Part shown: positions 38,715 through 40,019 of the stretch, piece by piece
Numbering within the stretch: position 1 is the first letter of the stretch
How the letters are laid out: each line of letters starts with the position of its first letter
Assembly: GCA_964585585.1 (NCBI GenBank)
Contig: CAZPEL010000002.1
Coordinates: forward strand, 1 to 40,019
Direction: 5' to 3'
Origin: CAZNAQ01 sp964585585
GTDB taxonomy: Bacteria > Patescibacteriota > Patescibacteriia > Patescibacteriales > JAGXOH01
DNA length: 40,019 nucleotides
Position numbers and translations under genes: made by a program
Notes under the pieces: model-generated
The model's input: the letters and a program-made list of their open reading frames with translations, nothing else
The model's database searches: none
What the model was told of the DNA's origin: nothing

Positions 38715-39647
38715 TTAGTTTATTTTTTTTGTCTGTTTGATGATTTTATCAAAAATAAATACGGCTATTGCGGCTCCGCCCTCCCCAATTATTAGCCAAA
38801 ATCTGGCCAGTAATGATATTAAAGCAGCCAAACCAACTGAATAATAAGATTTCATAAGAAAAGTTAATATTCCTTCGCGTACTCCTATCCCTCCCGGGGA
38901 AAAAACAGCCAAAAATCCGGACACATTGGCAAATACAGTAATCCCCACTACTCCAAGCCAAATATTGCCGGGAGCTTCAACAAAAGAGCGCATCATGAAG
39001 AACATAGCAGTACCATTTAAAATTTGAACCAACAATACTTGTAAATATAAAAATAGTAGTTGCTGTTTGTTTAAATGGTAATATCTTGTAATTGGTTTCC
39101 GACCGATTTTTTTTATTACAAAATTAAGTGTTTGATAAAAATATTTTGGATTAAATAATATAACCAATCCGATCAAGGGAAAGACAAGCAAATAAAAAAA
39201 ATTATAAGCCGGATTTAAAACTAAACTTATTATAAAAACCCCCAGGGTGATGCCGCTTATAGTTGAGATCGCTGCGTGAAGTAAGGATCCTATCAATAAA
39301 GATCTTTTGGAGACATTATAGTGGGCTCCTAAGTATATTCGGCCGGCAACCCCCCAAATTTTTCCCGGAATATATTTAGCTAGGCGAGAATATGTTATTA
39401 TTTTAAAAGCCTCGTATTTTTTTATCTGGGACGAGGGTTCTATGCATTTTAAGACGTAGTGCCAACCTTGACTAAAAACAATGGCGCTAACAAAAAAAAT
39501 AAAATATGATATTAATAAATTTTGGTAGTTAAAAATGAATTCATATTGTTTTATTTTTTCCCAATCAACCCATATTCTTTGAAAAAGCAAATAAAAAATT
39601 AAAATTAGAATAATTGCAATTAAAAAATTTTTAATTATAGCTTTCAT
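38715..39647 (-). CDS. LPG-synthase-type / flippase-like membrane protein
   Basis: The 310-aa protein has about eight hydrophobic spans and matches the UPF0104/lysylphosphatidylglycerol synthase TM family, as in the membrane half of MprF or AglD. Key segments are IITYSRLAKYIPGKIWGVAGR and VFSPGGIGVREGILTF. In polysaccharide clusters such proteins are often linked to lipid or glycan translocation. There is no aminoacyltransferase domain, so it is not full MprF. It lies 50 nt downstream of the GT2 gene on the same strand. Confidence 0.88.
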   Translation of the reverse strand: MKAIIKNFLIAIILILIFYLLFQRIWVDWEKIKQYEFIFNYQNLLISYFIFFVSAIVFSQGWHYVLKCIEPSSQIKKYEAFKIITYSRLAKYIPGKIWGVAGRIYLGAHYNVSKRSLLIGSLLHAAISTISGITLGVFIISLVLNPAYNFFYLLVFPLIGLVILFNPKYFYQTLNFVIKKIGRKPITRYYHLNKQQLLFLYLQVLLVQILNGTAMFFMMRSFVEAPGNIWLGVVGITVFANVSGFLAVFSPGGIGVREGILTFLMKSYYSVGLAALISLLARFWLIIGEGGAAIAVFIFDKIIKQTKKIN

Positions 39648-39697
39648 GGACCTTAGTATTATTAAGAATCGGTGTTAAATAATTTTAATATATTAAT

Positions 39698-40019
39698 TTA
39701 TTTGTCAGTATTGTTTTTATAAAATTTATCTTTCTTGATTAAATATAATATTTTTTCATTGATCCTTCTATTTTTGTCTAATATATCAGACATTAAGCCT
39801 ATTGCCATTAGAAGTAGACCAAAAAATATTAGTGCTACCCCGATGAAGCCATAGGCCTTGAAGGGGGTGTAGCTACCATTGGTTAGGCGATAAAAAAACA
39901 AAAAGCCCACAAAACCCAAGCCGGCCACTGAGGTTATCAAGGCTGGAATACCGAAAAATTTTAAAGGTTTGAAATAAACAAAACTTCTTAATATTATTTT
40001 GGAGGTTTTCCAGATGTAG
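39698..40019 (-). CDS. C-terminal part of a GT2-family glycosyltransferase (cut by window edge)
   Basis: The frame stays open to the window edge (residues IWKTSKIILRSFVYFKPLKF at the junction), so this is the C-terminus of a longer gene. Two membrane spans (ALITSVAGLGFVGFLFFY and FIGVALIFFGLLLMAIGL) and a tail DILDKNRRINEKILYLI follow. This matches the C-terminal end of DPM1-like GT2 proteins that make polyprenyl-phosphate sugars. The catalytic domain is off the window. It precedes the flippase-like gene by 50 nt, supporting a shared surface-glycan role. Confidence 0.8.
   Translation of the reverse strand, partial: YIWKTSKIILRSFVYFKPLKFFGIPALITSVAGLGFVGFLFFYRLTNGSYTPFKAYGFIGVALIFFGLLLMAIGLMSDILDKNRRINEKILYLIKKDKFYKNNTDK

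Overview
This 40-kb window looks like an origin-proximal chromosome segment of a Candidate Phyla Radiation (Patescibacteria) bacterium, probably a Parcubacteria-like lineage. That is inferred from the gene set: a short SMC, a TrbC/VirB2-type pilin-like protein, a bactofilin, S15 and L19 with disordered extensions, compact genes, and tRNAs without encoded CCA. TGA acts as a stop in several genes, so the code is standard (code 11), not code 25. Almost no gene has a recognisable Shine-Dalgarno sequence.

Layout. 0-10 kb (+ strand): phosphomannomutase, a small unknown protein, rpsO (S15), a NYN-domain nuclease, pnp, a galT-like enzyme and a class A penicillin-binding protein. 9.9-13 kb (- strand): dnaN and dnaA, with clusters of DnaA-box-like 9-mers between them and upstream of dnaA, then tRNA-Asp. 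13.25-18.7 kb (+): a strong promoter, a structured leader that looks like a transcription attenuator, and a four-gene surface-display operon (secreted Cys-rich protein, DUF916-like anchor protein, VWA/SdrD-like/DUF11 adhesin, sortase). 18.65-20 kb (-): a degenerate diacylglycerol-kinase-like protein and a bactofilin, sharing a back-to-back promoter with tRNA-Arg.

20-21.1 kb is almost gene-free except for tRNA-Ala and carries six copies of a GAAAGTCC...GGACTTTC palindrome. 21-30.8 kb (-): surface protein, YraN, a small membrane protein, a methyltransferase, a RodZ-like protein, a TrbC-like pilin, a solute-binding lipoprotein, a ComM/YifB ATPase and SMC. 30.9-35.5 kb (mostly +): cytidylate-kinase-like protein, rplS, tRNA-Leu, tRNA-Val and tsaE, then lspA and a DksA-type zinc finger on the - strand, then rpmH-rnpA-yidD-yidC. 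35.5-40 kb is visibly more A+T-rich and is a surface-glycan island: two sulfotransferase-like proteins around a GT4 glycosyltransferase, then a flippase-like LPG-synthase-type membrane protein and a GT2 enzyme cut by the window edge.

Systems view. Replication initiation, wall synthesis, protein export (YidC/YidD/LspA) and surface display or decoration sit together. The less ordinary material is: (i) the attenuator-like leader upstream of the sortase operon; (ii) the palindrome family and two inverted-repeat elements lying exactly between pairs of tRNA genes; (iii) a palindromic shared -35 region driving bactofilin and tRNA-Arg in opposite directions; (iv) structured or peptide-coding leaders before rpsO, pnp and rplS; (v) a short SMC with no recognisable hinge; (vi) sulfotransferases in a presumed reduced-genome parasite or symbiont.
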